DNA of 64,000 nt from Burkholderia sp. OK233 (GTDB lineage Bacteria; Pseudomonadota; Gammaproteobacteria; Burkholderiales; Burkholderiaceae). The position numbers were made by a program, and so were the translations under genes. Under the pieces are notes generated by a model. It did not search any database and was not told the origin of the DNA. It saw nothing but the letters and a program-made list of their open reading frames with translations. Every line of letters starts with the position of its first letter. The stretch's first letter is position 1. The stretch spans positions 4,526,001-4,590,000 of the forward strand of contig NZ_OCSR01000001.1 in the NCBI RefSeq assembly GCF_900230185.1. Reading direction: 5' to 3'. Below, piece by piece: positions 63,771 to 64,000 of this stretch.

Positions 63771-64000
63771 GGTCTTTCCTTTAATCTGGCGGTAGCCAAC
63801 CCGCGTGCAGCCGCTACGAATGCGGACAGCATCTAGGCGCGAGCCACTTGCCTATGGTCGAAAAACGGCGATTATGCCAGAAAATCAGTCGCTTGACGAC
63901 CTTTCTACGACCTTTTTGGTAGCCGTTTGCCTCGTTTTCGCCACGTTTTTGTCGCCGCCGCGCCGGTTCGTACCGGTCGGGTAGGCCGGGCGGCAGCCCT
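63771..64000. other. Unassigned window end
   Basis: 230 bases upstream of rpmE2 contain no gene I can support. Bases 63850-63960 are AT-richer and probably carry the rpmE2 promoter region; in related genomes rho often lies upstream, but its end is not visible. Confidence 0.4.

Overview
The window looks like a chromosomal segment of a Burkholderiaceae bacterium, most likely a Paraburkholderia. It is GC-rich, densely coding and operon-organised. The gene order and proteins fit that group: a rpsF-priB-rpsR-rplI-dnaB block, an arn operon with split arnA genes, cysB beside sbp-cysT-cysW-cysA, and lexA as neighbour of the sulfate genes. I see no rRNA, tRNA, prophage or CRISPR array. The species call is inference from gene content only.

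Layout. 1-4.9 kb: tail of an aldo/keto reductase, an M20 peptidase plus MHS-family transporter pair facing a LysR regulator, and a small unknown protein. 4.9-5.8 kb: a non-coding patch carrying two inverted copies of a dispersed repeat. 5.8-9.7 kb: a NodI/NodJ-type ABC exporter, a universal stress protein, a DUF2939 protein, and a small gene behind lexA. 9.7-17 kb: lexA with two SOS boxes, the sulfate ABC importer, cysB and an asparaginase. 17-23 kb: DUF3597 protein and the glyoxylate route gcl-hyi-glxR with a divergent LysR gene. 23-29.8 kb: an ECF sigma/anti-sigma pair with a hexanucleotide microsatellite, ribosomal and replication genes, and a DUF47-Pit phosphate transporter pair. 29.9-34.9 kb: an unusual SDR protein, an NlpC/P60 lipoprotein, a PIN-PhoH ATPase and a Bcp peroxiredoxin.

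35-42.5 kb: a seven-gene cluster for adding 4-amino-4-deoxy-L-arabinose to lipid A. 42.7-46.0 kb: an Mth938-like gene and a group II intron whose protein carries reverse transcriptase and HNH domains. 46.4-53.1 kb: aminotransferase-hom-thrC, a third copy of the dispersed repeat, and moeA-moaD-moaE. 53.2-59.9 kb: a group III truncated haemoglobin opposite an NsrR-type regulator, clpB with a sigma32-like promoter, a YidB-like protein, a helix-hairpin-helix protein with a histone-like tail, and a MerR/carboxymuconolactone-decarboxylase pair. 60-64 kb: a MATE transporter coupled to a second ArnT-like glycosyltransferase, then rpmE2.

Most of the window is housekeeping. The accessory signals worth following are the dispersed repeat family, the group II intron, the (GGCTCA)9 tract inside the anti-sigma linker, the SDR protein lacking its catalytic Tyr/Lys, and several strong regulatory palindromes. 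I did not find a gene cluster that I would call a wholly new system; the dispersed repeat is the best candidate for something undescribed.
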